This document shows, piece by piece, positions 1 to 6,486 of a stretch of DNA of 13,871 nucleotides. Numbering within the stretch: the stretch's first letter is position 1; each line of letters opens with the position of its first letter. Source of the DNA: Burkholderiales bacterium. Lineage in GTDB: Bacteria; Pseudomonadota; Gammaproteobacteria; Burkholderiales; Burkholderiaceae. The stretch lies in NCBI GenBank assembly GCA_903643055.1, contig CAHJWV010000254.1, positions 1 through 13,871 on the forward strand, in the 5' to 3' direction. The notes under the pieces were generated by a model. That model was not told the DNA's origin, did no database searches, and worked only from the letters and a program-made list of their open reading frames with translations. The translations under genes were made by a program, and so were the position numbers.

Positions 1-1271
1 CGCTTTTCGGCGCTGCGGCAACGGCTCAAACGCAAACGACGCAGGCGCGCGCTGGCGACTACATCGTGGCCATCGTCAACCAGGAGCTGGTGACGGCGGC
101 GGAGCTGCAGCTGCGCATTTCGCAGGTCAAGCAGCAGGCCAAGCGCGGTAGCACCAAGCTGCCGCCGGACGATGAGTTGCGCACTCAACTGCTGGACGCC
201 TTGATCGATGAGCGGGTGCTGGTCACCAACGCACGCGACAGCGGCCAGCGCGTCGATGACGCCGAACTGGAGCGCGCCGTGGCCAATGTGGCGGCGCAGA
301 ACCAGCTGACGGCCGATCAGCTGCGCGAGCGCCTGGCCCGCGAAGGCATGGACTACCCGCGCTTTCGCAGCAACGTGCGTGATCAGTTGATGGTCGAGCG
401 TACGCGTGAGCGTGAAGTGCAGAGCCGCATCAAGATCACCGACAGCGAGATTGACACGTTTGTCGAGAAGCAGCGCGCCGAGGCCGGCATGGCCACGCAA
501 TACAACATTGCGCAGATCCTGGTCGGCGTGCCCGAAGGCGCGAGCGAAGCTGTGGTGGCCGAGCGCCGTGCGAAGGCCGAGGCGGCCTTCAACCGCGTTC
601 GTGCGGGGCAGGCGTTTGAGGTCGTGGCCAGCCAGGTGTCGGAAGATTCGAACAAGACCAAAGGCGGCGAGATCGGTTTTCGCCCTGCCGATCGTTTGCC
701 GGATCTGTTTGTCGCTGCCGTGCGGCCGCTAAAGGCGGGCGAGGTGTCGCCCGAGTTGCTGCGCACCGGCGCCGGCTTTCACGTGCTGAAGCTGCTCGAT
801 CGCAACGACACCAGCGCGCTGTCGATCACGCAGACGCGCGCGCGCCATGTGCTGCTGCGCCTTTCGGCTCAGCTGACCCAGGAAGCTGCGGTGCGCCGCT
901 TGCAAGAGCTGAAGCGCCAGATCACCGCCGGCACCCGCACCTTCGAGCAGGTGGCGCGTGACAACTCGGAAGACGGCAGCGCATCGCAAGGCGGTGACCT
1001 CGGCTGGTCGTCGCCGGGCAGCCTGGTGCCTGAATTCGAAGATGCGATGAATGCCTTGCCGATCAATGGTTTGTCAGACCCGGTGGTCTCGCGCTTCGGC
1101 GTGCATTTGATCCAGGTCATCGAGCGCCGCAAGACCGCGCTCGATGCCAAGCAACAGCGCGATCAGGCCCGCACGGCGCTGCGCGAGCAGAAGTTTGACG
1201 CGGCCTATGACGACTGGCTGAAGGAGTTGCGCTCGCGCGCCTACATCGAGATGCGCGAGCCTCCGCAGTAA
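1..1271 (+). CDS. surA: Periplasmic chaperone / peptidyl-prolyl isomerase SurA (5' end cut by window)
   Basis: SurA escorts unfolded outer-membrane proteins through the periplasm to the BAM complex. The frame is open from the first complete codon (base 3), where it encodes the end of a signal peptide and a short Ala/Gln/Thr linker, then a SurA N-terminal domain beginning VAIVNQELVTAAEL. The GTG at 66 is therefore an internal valine, not the start; the true start lies left of the window. Counting from base 66, the N-terminal helical domain covers about residues 1-135. A first parvulin domain runs about 145-245 (QILVGVP, SEDSNKTKGGEIGF). A second runs about 255-352 (RARHVLLR, SEDGSASQGGDLGW, FGVHLIQV). 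A C-terminal helix follows, as in E. coli SurA. Two parvulin domains plus the N-terminal domain distinguish it from single-domain PpiC proteins. The stop lies 12 bp before rsmA, a known pairing in proteobacteria (often with pdxA between, absent here). Confidence 0.96.
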   Translation, partial: LFGAAATAQTQTTQARAGDYIVAIVNQELVTAAELQLRISQVKQQAKRGSTKLPPDDELRTQLLDALIDERVLVTNARDSGQRVDDAELERAVANVAAQNQLTADQLRERLAREGMDYPRFRSNVRDQLMVERTREREVQSRIKITDSEIDTFVEKQRAEAGMATQYNIAQILVGVPEGASEAVVAERRAKAEAAFNRVRAGQAFEVVASQVSEDSNKTKGGEIGFRPADRLPDLFVAAVRPLKAGEVSPELLRTGAGFHVLKLLDRNDTSALSITQTRARHVLLRLSAQLTQEAAVRRLQELKRQITAGTRTFEQVARDNSEDGSASQGGDLGWSSPGSLVPEFEDAMNALPINGLSDPVVSRFGVHLIQVIERRKTALDAKQQRDQARTALREQKFDAAYDDWLKELRSRAYIEMREPPQ

Positions 1272-1283
1272 GCGGGCCCCTGC

Positions 1284-2054
1284 GTGAAGCACATTGCGAG
1301 AAAGCGCTTCGGCCAGCATTTCCTGTCCGATGGCGCAGTGATCGGCGCGATCGTCGATGCGATCAATCCGCAGCCCGGCCAGGCGCTGGTCGAGATCGGG
1401 CCGGGCCTCGGCGCGATGACCAATCCGCTGGTCGAGCGCAGCGAGCGCCTGACGGTGATCGAACTCGATCGCGATCTGGCGGCGCGGCTGCGCAAGCGCA
1501 GCGAGCTGGAGGTGGTGGAGTCCGACGTGCTGAAGGTCGACTTCGTTGCGTTGGCCGCGCAGGCCGGGCAAAAGCTGCGCGTGGTCGGCAACCTGCCGTA
1601 CAACATCTCGACGCCGATCCTCTTTCATCTGCTGGAGGCGGTTGATCAGGTGGTCGACCAGCACTTCATGCTGCAAAAGGAAGTCGTCGACCGCATGGCC
1701 GCAGTGCCGGGCAACAAGGACTATGGCCGGCTGTCGGTGATGCTGCAGTGGCGCTACGACATCGAGTCGGTGGTCGATGTCGGGCCGGAGGCTTTTGATC
1801 CGCCACCGCGGGTGGATTCGGCGGTGGTGCGCATGCAGCCCTTGCCGGCCCACGCCGGCATCGATGCCGGTTTACTTGGCGAATTGGTGACGGTGGCGTT
1901 CTCGCAGCGCCGCAAGATCCTGCGCAACACGCTGGGGCGCTGGCTCGACGAGCGCGCGTTCGGCGGTGATTTCGACGTGCAGCGACGTGCCGAAGAAGTG
2001 CCGGTCAGCGAATACCTGAGCCTCGTGCGCGCACTGTCTTCACCGGCGGCGTAA
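1284..2054 (+). CDS. rsmA: 16S rRNA (A1518/A1519) dimethyladenosine transferase RsmA/KsgA
   Basis: RsmA uses S-adenosylmethionine to dimethylate two adjacent adenines in the 3'-terminal helix of 16S rRNA, a late checkpoint in 30S assembly; its loss gives kasugamycin resistance. The 256-residue length is normal. Visible motifs are the N-terminal [12 protein letters not shown], the SAM-binding [10 protein letters not shown] (37-46), the acidic end of strand two (VIELDRDL, about 58-65), and the catalytic NLPY (103-106). The family signature [14 protein letters not shown] and C-terminal [10 protein letters not shown] follow. The start is a GTG; translation from it gives the typical [13 protein letters not shown]-terminus, and no ATG fits better. 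It begins 12 bp after the surA stop and is probably cotranscribed with it. Nothing is missing from the catalytic set. Confidence 0.97.
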   Translation: MKHIARKRFGQHFLSDGAVIGAIVDAINPQPGQALVEIGPGLGAMTNPLVERSERLTVIELDRDLAARLRKRSELEVVESDVLKVDFVALAAQAGQKLRVVGNLPYNISTPILFHLLEAVDQVVDQHFMLQKEVVDRMAAVPGNKDYGRLSVMLQWRYDIESVVDVGPEAFDPPPRVDSAVVRMQPLPAHAGIDAGLLGELVTVAFSQRRKILRNTLGRWLDERAFGGDFDVQRRAEEVPVSEYLSLVRALSSPAA

Positions 2055-2069
2055 CGCCTGGCTGGCGTT
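2053..2069 (+). terminator. Small hairpin at the end of rsmA (possible terminator)
   Basis: AACGCC (2053-2058) and GGCGTT (2064-2069) form a perfect 6-bp stem with a 5-base loop, overlapping the rsmA stop codon. No U-tract follows, so it is at best a weak or factor-assisted terminator. The position at the end of the surA-rsmA unit is the main argument for it. Confidence 0.3.
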
Positions 2070-2137
2070 GGCTGCGCTGAACGGCCGCGCGCGATCACTG
2101 CCTGCTGCCCACGGTGTCTTGTGCACTGGAACTGAGT

Positions 2138-2165
2138 TTGCGTGAGGCAGTCCAACTGCCACAAT
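2138..2165 (+). promoter_or_regulatory. Candidate promoter with a dyad in the spacer, upstream of the metal-uptake locus
   Basis: TTGCGT (2138-2143) and CACAAT (2160-2165) are spaced 16 bp and resemble -35 and -10 boxes (4/6 match for each). The spacer is largely filled by a perfect inverted repeat, GGCAGT (2146-2151) and ACTGCC (2155-2160), separated by CCA. That arrangement would let a dimeric repressor, or a spacer-binding activator, control the promoter. It does not resemble the AT-rich Zur box that would be expected for zinc control. This rests on pattern matching only. Confidence 0.3.
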
Positions 2166-2187
2166 CGCCACGCAATCTTCGACGCCC

Positions 2188-2541
2188 ATGACCTCGCTTC
2201 GCTCCTTCTGGCCCACCGGCCTGCCTTTGCGCAGGTGGGGCCGAAGCATGCTGCTGGCGTTGTGGATGGTGCTGGTTCAGCAAGGTGCGTTGCTGCATGA
2301 GCTGAGCCATTACACGTCGCCTGATGCGCAGACCGAGCTTGGCCACAAGAAGCATGTCGCGGCCGGCGCATGCGCGCTCTGCCTGAGCTTTGCGCAGGTC
2401 AACAGCGGTGCGGCGTCCGCGCTCGTACCGACGGCGCTGCGGGCCGATGTCGCTTTCCATTGGGAGCCGGCTTCGCCGGTTCACCCGCGCGCGGCTGCCG
2501 TGCCGGCGCAGCGCAGCCGCGGCCCGCCAAGCTTTTGCTGA
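2188..2541 (+). CDS. Small membrane-anchored Cys/His protein of unknown function (DUF2946-like)
   Basis: I do not recognise a named family with certainty. The 117-residue product has a basic N-terminus (RRWGR) and one hydrophobic segment (about residues 20-36, SMLLALWMVLVQQG). Potential metal ligands follow: HELSH (about 37-41), HKKH and a CALC pair. The C-terminus is Pro/Ala/Arg-rich and probably disordered. A short membrane helix followed by a histidine pair and a CxxC-type pair resembles the small DUF2946-type proteins found near metal-transport genes. The ATG at 2188 has no visible Shine-Dalgarno. An in-frame ATG at 2248 is preceded by AGGTGG (2233-2238) at 9 bp and would still include the hydrophobic helix, so the start is open. 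It ends 159 bp before the DUF2796 gene and probably belongs to that transcription unit. A role as metal-binding accessory is inference. Confidence 0.6.
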   Translation: MTSLRSFWPTGLPLRRWGRSMLLALWMVLVQQGALLHELSHYTSPDAQTELGHKKHVAAGACALCLSFAQVNSGAASALVPTALRADVAFHWEPASPVHPRAAAVPAQRSRGPPSFC

Positions 2542-2688
2542 GCCCTCGCTGAAGCTGGGCTTTCGCTGGCGTGATGCCGCGCAAGCCGCCCTTGTCTCGT
2601 TCAGTGCCAACCCGCGTTGGGATGCAGCCCGCCATGGCGGAGCCTCGACATCGCCTGTGAGTGCGTGGCCGGCCTGAGCCCATTTCCT

Positions 2689-2692
2689 GGAG
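2689..2692 (+). promoter_or_regulatory. Ribosome binding site that fixes the DUF2796 gene start
   Basis: GGAG ends 8 bases before the ATG at 2701. The reading frame is open back to 2617, but only the 2701 start has this site and begins directly with a signal peptide. The 2542-2700 interval before it carries no other gene that I can support. Confidence 0.6.
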
Positions 2693-2700
2693 TTCATCTG

Positions 2701-3243
2701 ATGACCACCCAGACCCAGCTCGCTTGCGCGCTGCTTTTGATGACGGGCGCCATCGCGCACGCCGCCGAGGCGGCCCATGTGCATGGTGTTGCGCGGCTCG
2801 ATGTCGCGGTCGAGTCGACGAAGCTGACGATCCAGCTCGAGTCGCCACTCGACAATCTTGTCGGCTTCGAGCGCGCGCCGCGCACCGATGCCGAACGCGC
2901 CCTCGTGAACACGGCGGTCGCCAGGCTGAAAGCCGCCGATGCGATGTTCAAGATCGACCCTGCCGGGCAATGCAAGCTCACGAAGGTCGATCTGGCCTCG
3001 GCTGCACTGAAGCTCGGGACGCCCGATCCGGAAGAAGTCAAAGCCGGCCACGCCGACATCGACGGCAGCTTCGAGTTCGATTGCGCTGACGCCGCCAAGG
3101 CCCGCTTTGTCGATGTCGACCTGTTCAGCTTTCCGCATTTGCAGCGCCTGGAGATTCAAGCCGCCACACCGCCCGGCCAGTTCAAGCAAAGCCTGAAGCG
3201 CCCGGCCCAACGCGTGGCCCAGCGCGTGGTGTTGACGAAATGA
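2701..3243 (+). CDS. Periplasmic DUF2796 (ZrgA-like) protein of a zinc-uptake type locus
   Basis: The 180-residue protein starts with a cleavable signal peptide (about residues 1-21, ending AIAHA). The mature N-terminus, AEAAHVHGVARLDVAVE, and the following SPLDNLVGFERAP are the hallmarks of the DUF2796 family. ZrgA of Vibrio cholerae, the periplasmic component of a second zinc-uptake system, belongs to this family. The likely job is binding and delivering a divalent metal in the periplasm. The mature protein contains the AHVHG ligand pair but only two further histidines (in KAGHAD and SFPHLQ) and no long histidine-rich loop of the kind I recall in several family members. Its stop is 10 bases before the ABC ATPase start, and the stop codon is part of that gene's ribosome binding site. 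Family assignment is firm; the metal (zinc) is inferred from the Vibrio parallel. Confidence 0.85.
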   Translation: MTTQTQLACALLLMTGAIAHAAEAAHVHGVARLDVAVESTKLTIQLESPLDNLVGFERAPRTDAERALVNTAVARLKAADAMFKIDPAGQCKLTKVDLASAALKLGTPDPEEVKAGHADIDGSFEFDCADAAKARFVDVDLFSFPHLQRLEIQAATPPGQFKQSLKRPAQRVAQRVVLTK

Positions 3244-3253
3244 GGGCGGCCCG

Positions 3254-3970
3254 ATGATCGACCTCATGAATGTGCGCTTTCGCTGGCCCGGCGCGGCTCA
3301 CGATGGCATTGCCATCGACGCCATCACCGTGGCCACCGGGAGCAGCCTGTTTCTGCATGGGCCGAGCGGTAGCGGCAAAAGCACCTTGCTCGGTTTGCTG
3401 GCGGGCGTGCTGATGCCGCAACAAGGCGAGGTGCGATTGCTCGGCACGGCGTGGTCGGCGATGTCGAGCGCACGCCGCGATGCGTTCCGGGCCGATCACG
3501 TCGGCTACATCTTTCAGCAGTTCAACCTGCTGCCTTACCTGAGCGTCATCGACAACGTGCTGCTGCCCTGCCGTTTTTCGTTGCTGCGCCGCCAGCGCGC
3601 CGCGGCAGATGGCTCGCCGGTGGCCAGCGCGCAGCGCTTGCTCGGGCAGGTGGGCCTGAGCGAATCGCTGTGGGCGCGGCCTGCCGCGCAGTTGTCGGTC
3701 GGCCAGCAGCAGCGGGTGGCTGCAGCGCGGGCGCTGATCGGCCGGCCGGAGGTGGTGATTGCCGACGAGCCGACCTCCGCGCTCGACGCGGCGCTGCGCG
3801 ATGGCTTCATGGACTTGCTGCTCGGCCAATGCCACGCCAGCGGCAGCACGCTGGTGTTCGTCAGCCACGACGAGCGCCTGGCCTCGCGCTTCGAACGCCG
3901 GCTGTCGCTGCCGGACATCAACGGCAGCGCTGTGGTGCTTGAAGAGCCGGCCGAGGAGGTGACGCGATGA
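3254..3970 (+). CDS. ABC transporter ATP-binding protein (LolD/MacB type), Zrg-like
   Basis: This is the cytoplasmic ATPase of the locus. All nucleotide-binding motifs are intact: Walker A GPSGSGKST (36-44), Q-loop FQQFNLLPY (about 87-95), signature LSVGQQQR (147-154), Walker B VVIADE (167-172) with the D-loop SALDA, and the switch histidine in VFVSHDE (H205). FNLLPYLSVIDNV after the Q-loop is typical of the LolD/MacB/FtsE class, which works with FtsX-fold permeases through mechanotransmission rather than classical import. The product is 238 residues, normal for a stand-alone ATPase. The ATG at 3254 has GAGGG (3242-3246) as its ribosome binding site; M5 (3266) is an alternative. The gene shares ATGA with the permease gene, so the two are translationally coupled. 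In the Vibrio zrg locus this would correspond to the ATPase (ZrgB as I recall). Confidence 0.93.
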   Translation: MIDLMNVRFRWPGAAHDGIAIDAITVATGSSLFLHGPSGSGKSTLLGLLAGVLMPQQGEVRLLGTAWSAMSSARRDAFRADHVGYIFQQFNLLPYLSVIDNVLLPCRFSLLRRQRAAADGSPVASAQRLLGQVGLSESLWARPAAQLSVGQQQRVAAARALIGRPEVVIADEPTSALDAALRDGFMDLLLGQCHASGSTLVFVSHDERLASRFERRLSLPDINGSAVVLEEPAEEVTR

Positions 3971-5229
3971 GCGCCTTGTTGATGCTGGCCGTGCGCAGCG
4001 CCTGGAACCGGCGCTTTGTGCTGTCGCTGGTGGTGCTGTCGATCGCGCTGTCGACCTTTCTGCTATTGGGCATCGAGCGCATCCGCAGCGATGTGCGAGA
4101 GAACTTTTCCGAATCGGTGTCAGGCACCGACCTGATCGTCGGCGCGCGCACCGGCGCGGTTCAGCTGCTGCTGTATTCGGTGTTCCGCATTGGCAGCGCC
4201 ACCAACAACATCCGCTGGAGCAGCGTGCAAGCGATCAGCCAGCATCGCGCTGTGGCCTGGGTGGTGCCGATCTCGCTCGGCGATTCGCACCGCGGCTTTC
4301 CGGTGGTCGGCACCTCGCAGGCCTACTTCGAGCACTTCCAATACGGCGGCCATCAGCACCTGCAGGTCGCGCAGGGCACGCCCTTCAGCGCGGTGTTTGA
4401 CACCGTGATCGGCGCCGAGGTTGCCAGGCGCCTGGGCTATCGCCTGGGCGACCCCATCGTGCTCAGCCATGGCGATGGCGCTTTTGCTGCGAATGACCAT
4501 GCCGACAAGCCCTTCACTGTCGTCGGCATTCTTCAGCCGACCGGCACGCCGGTGGATCGCTCGGTGCACATCAGCCTGGAGGCGATGGAGGCGATTCACC
4601 TCGACTGGGTGGCTGGCGCGCCGATGCCCGGCCATGCGGTGCCGGCCGATCAGGTGGCCGGCCACGACCTGACCCCGAAGAACGTGACGGCGGTGCTGAT
4701 GGGGCTGAAGAGCCGCGCGGCGGTGTTCTCGGTGCAGCGCTCGATCGCTGAATTCAGCGGCGAACCCTTGCTGGCCATCCTGCCCGGCGTCGCGCTCGAT
4801 GAGCTGTGGGAGGTGGTCGGCGCGGGCGAGAAGGGTTTGCTCGCGATGAGTGCGCTGGTCTCGATGGTCAGCTTGGCGGGCCTGGTGGCGGTGATCCTGG
4901 CCGGGCTGAACGAGCGGCGGCGCGAGCTGTCGATCCTGCGCGCGGTGGGCGCCGGGCCGAGGCAGGTGATGTTGCTGCTGGCGGTCGAGGGTGGGCTGAT
5001 CACCGTCAGTGGCGTGGTGCTCGGTGCCTTGGCCAGCACGGTGGCGGTGGCCTTGCTCGGTGGCTGGTTCGAGGCGCAAGTCGGCGTGGCGCTGCATCTG
5101 ACCTGGCCGGGTGAGACGGAAGGGCTGCTGCTGGCGGCAGTGTTGGTCAGCGGCTGGCTGGCCAGCCTGATTCCCGGCTATCGGGCGTACCGCCTGTCGC
5201 TGGTCGATGGCTTGTCGCCGAGGGTTTGA
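3967..5229 (+). CDS. ABC transporter permease, FtsX/MacB-like, with a histidine-rich periplasmic domain
   Basis: The 420-residue protein has the MacB/FtsX layout: one N-terminal membrane helix (about 17-37), a large periplasmic domain (about 40-285), and three C-terminal helices (about 290-313, 335-364 and 387-405). The cytoplasmic coupling segment ERRRELSILRAVGAGPRQV (about 316-334) is the family signature that contacts the ATPase. It pairs with the ATPase encoded just upstream (4-bp overlap). The periplasmic part contains clustered histidines (GGHQHLQV, LSHGDGAF, NDHADK, IHLDW, PGHAV, AGHDL), compatible with metal handling. In the Vibrio zrg locus this position holds the permease (ZrgC as I recall). 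The function could instead be the driving of an envelope protein machine rather than direct transport of an ion, because FtsX-type permeases seldom form an import channel. Only 3 bp separate it from the next gene. Confidence 0.9.
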   Translation: MSALLMLAVRSAWNRRFVLSLVVLSIALSTFLLLGIERIRSDVRENFSESVSGTDLIVGARTGAVQLLLYSVFRIGSATNNIRWSSVQAISQHRAVAWVVPISLGDSHRGFPVVGTSQAYFEHFQYGGHQHLQVAQGTPFSAVFDTVIGAEVARRLGYRLGDPIVLSHGDGAFAANDHADKPFTVVGILQPTGTPVDRSVHISLEAMEAIHLDWVAGAPMPGHAVPADQVAGHDLTPKNVTAVLMGLKSRAAVFSVQRSIAEFSGEPLLAILPGVALDELWEVVGAGEKGLLAMSALVSMVSLAGLVAVILAGLNERRRELSILRAVGAGPRQVMLLLAVEGGLITVSGVVLGALASTVAVALLGGWFEAQVGVALHLTWPGETEGLLLAAVLVSGWLASLIPGYRAYRLSLVDGLSPRV

Positions 5230-5232
5230 GCG

Positions 5233-5853
5233 ATGAACAAACCACGCCTTTTCCTGGCCGCAGCCATCGCGGTGGCGGCTGTGGCCTATGCGCTCGGGCG
5301 CAGTGGCTGGCTGACGAATGCGCCTGCAGTGCCGGTCGACTTCAAAGAGATTGCCTTGCAGGCGTTGTCGCCGTCCGACTGGGACCCGATCCAGCGCTTC
5401 CAGCAGAGCAACCGCGGTGCGCTCGATGACGGCGACCCCAACACCCAGCGCCTGATGCGCGCGATCTGGGACAACGCGCCGACCATCGAAGCGCTCGATG
5501 GCGCCGCCGTCAAGCTGGCGGGTTATGTCGTGCCGCTCGAAGAAGCACAGGGCGCGATGAGCGAGTTTCTGCTGGTGCCGTATTTCGGCGCCTGCCTGCA
5601 CAGCCCGCCGCCGCCCGCGAATCAGATCGTCCACGTCGCGGCGCACACGCCGATCAAAGGCCTGCGCGCGATGGACGTCGTGTGGGTCAGCGGCACGCTG
5701 AAAACCGGCCGGATGGACTCGTCGATGGGCATAAGCGGCTACCGCCTGGATGCGATCCAGGTCGATGCCTATGTCAAAAAAATTGTCAATCGAGAAGCAC
5801 CGCGCGGCAACTCGCCGACACCCGGTCCTCTTCTTCAGGAGCCTGTGCAATGA
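5233..5853 (+). CDS. Membrane-anchored DUF3299 protein, first tandem copy (ZrgD-like)
   Basis: The 206-residue protein has an N-terminal signal or anchor helix (about 4-26) and then a DUF3299 domain facing the periplasm. The domain core includes VKLAGYVVPLEE (about 93-104) and FLLVPYFGACLHSPPPPANQ (112-131). C121, H123 and H134 are conserved in the neighbouring paralogue and are the obvious candidate metal ligands. The domain ends with VSGTL and MGISGYRLDA. The start is ATG at 5233, with GAGGG (5220-5224) at 8 bases. The last 20 or so residues (after VKKIVNREAP) are Pro-rich, not shared with the paralogue, and are encoded by the stretch that also carries the next gene's ribosome binding site. 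The biochemical function of the family is unknown to me. Its steady pairing with DUF2796 and the ABC pair suggests a structural or metal-relay role. Confidence 0.85.
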   Translation: MNKPRLFLAAAIAVAAVAYALGRSGWLTNAPAVPVDFKEIALQALSPSDWDPIQRFQQSNRGALDDGDPNTQRLMRAIWDNAPTIEALDGAAVKLAGYVVPLEEAQGAMSEFLLVPYFGACLHSPPPPANQIVHVAAHTPIKGLRAMDVVWVSGTLKTGRMDSSMGISGYRLDAIQVDAYVKKIVNREAPRGNSPTPGPLLQEPVQ

Positions 5854-6283
5854 ACGCCACCCCGATCCGCAAATTCATCTGGTCCGTACCGCTGTTGCTT
5901 GCGCTGAGCCTGATGGCCGGCGCAAGCCTTGCGGCCGAGCCGGCAGCACGCGCTGCTTCGTCACCTGCCGCATCGAAAGCCACGCCGAGGGAAATCAAAT
6001 GGGAAGCGCTGATTCCCAAGGGCTGGGACCCGCAGAAGGAGATGCCGGCCGAGCAACCGGGCATCCTGATCGACGGCAGCCCGGGCACCTTGCAGTTGAT
6101 GCGCGACATGCGAGAGGTGTGGGACAAGGCGCCGACCAACGACGAGCTGGCCGGGCAATCGATCAAGCTGCCGGGCTACGTGGTGCCACTGGAAGAAACC
6201 AAGCGCGGCCTCACCGAATTCCTGCTGGTGCCTTACTTCGGCGCCTGCATCCACACCCCGCCGCCGCCCGCGAATCAGATCGT
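5604..6283 (+). repeat. 27-bp perfect direct repeat shared by the two DUF3299 genes
   Basis: The copies are 5604-5630 and 6257-6283, 653 bp apart, and encode the PPPPANQIV part of the family signature in each gene. The flanking sequence is also similar (CTGGTGCC then TATTTCGG or TACTTCGG, and GCGCCTGC). The copies lie in the same phase relative to both genes, so recombination between them would leave one in-frame hybrid DUF3299 gene. Confidence 0.8.
5837..5841 (+). promoter_or_regulatory. Ribosome binding site of the second DUF3299 gene
   Basis: AGGAG lies 8 bases before the ATG at 5850, inside the end of the preceding gene. The open frame reaches back to 5682, but this site and the signal peptide that follows settle the start at 5850. 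Confidence 0.7.
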
Positions 6284-6443
6284 GCATGTGGTCGTCGCCA
6301 AGCCGGTGAAAGGCTTTGCGTCGATGGACACCGTCTGGGTCAGCGGCACCTTGTCTTTGTCGCGCCAGGATTCGGCGATGGGCGTGAGCGGCTACAAGAT
6401 CGACGCGGCGCAGGTCAGCCGCTACCTGCCGTCGTCGAGGTAG
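5850..6443 (+). CDS. Periplasmic DUF3299 protein, second tandem copy (ZrgE-like)
   Basis: The 197-residue protein starts with a signal peptide (about 1-29, RKFIWSVPLLLALSLMAGAS, ending SLAA) followed by an Ala-rich linker. The DUF3299 domain has IKWEALIPKGWDP (49-61), IKLPGYVVPLEE (105-116) and FLLVPYFGACIHTPPPPANQ (124-143). C133, H135 and H146 correspond exactly to C121, H123 and H134 of the upstream copy. WVSGTL and MGVSGYKIDA close the domain. It shares ATGA with the upstream gene and is therefore translationally coupled. The frame extends further upstream, but the strong AGGAG and the signal peptide argue against any earlier start. Two different N-termini (an anchor-like helix in the first copy, a probably cleaved signal here) suggest the two proteins are not redundant; they may form a membrane-anchored and a soluble half of one complex. 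Confidence 0.85.
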   Translation: MNATPIRKFIWSVPLLLALSLMAGASLAAEPAARAASSPAASKATPREIKWEALIPKGWDPQKEMPAEQPGILIDGSPGTLQLMRDMREVWDKAPTNDELAGQSIKLPGYVVPLEETKRGLTEFLLVPYFGACIHTPPPPANQIVHVVVAKPVKGFASMDTVWVSGTLSLSRQDSAMGVSGYKIDAAQVSRYLPSSR

Positions 6444-6476
6444 GTGGCGTTGGCGGCCTTGTCGCTTCTCGGCCGC
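6422..6476 (+). terminator. Two consecutive hairpins at the end of the Zrg-like operon
   Basis: CTACCT (6422-6427) pairs with AGGTAG (6438-6443, which contains the stop codon), and GCGGCC (6453-6458) pairs with GGCCGC (6471-6476). Neither is followed by a run of T. They may reduce readthrough into the Ter-like cluster or simply reflect GC-rich sequence. Confidence 0.25.
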
Positions 6477-6486
6477 ATCCTGTTCT

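Noticed and set aside
66..68. GTG at 66 as the start of surA
   Set aside because: The frame continues to the left edge and encodes a signal-peptide end plus linker; the GTG codon lies inside the conserved first strand of the mature protein.
2055..2187. Zur-type operator upstream of the metal locus
   Set aside because: I found no AT-rich palindrome like the usual Zur consensus here or directly before 2701.
2541..2561. AGCCC/GGGCT hairpin followed by TTTC between the small membrane gene and the DUF2796 gene
   Set aside because: The stem is only 5 bp and the inner positions do not pair well; too weak to call an attenuator or terminator.
2095..3267. 390-codon minus-strand open frame opposite the small membrane protein and DUF2796 genes
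   Set aside because: No domain or ribosome binding site is visible; the plus-strand DUF2796 gene with its signal peptide explains the region.
4120..5850. 576-codon minus-strand open frame opposite the permease and DUF3299 genes
   Set aside because: The composition is again Arg/His/Gln-rich and without motifs, while the plus strand has intact family signatures and operon-style overlaps.
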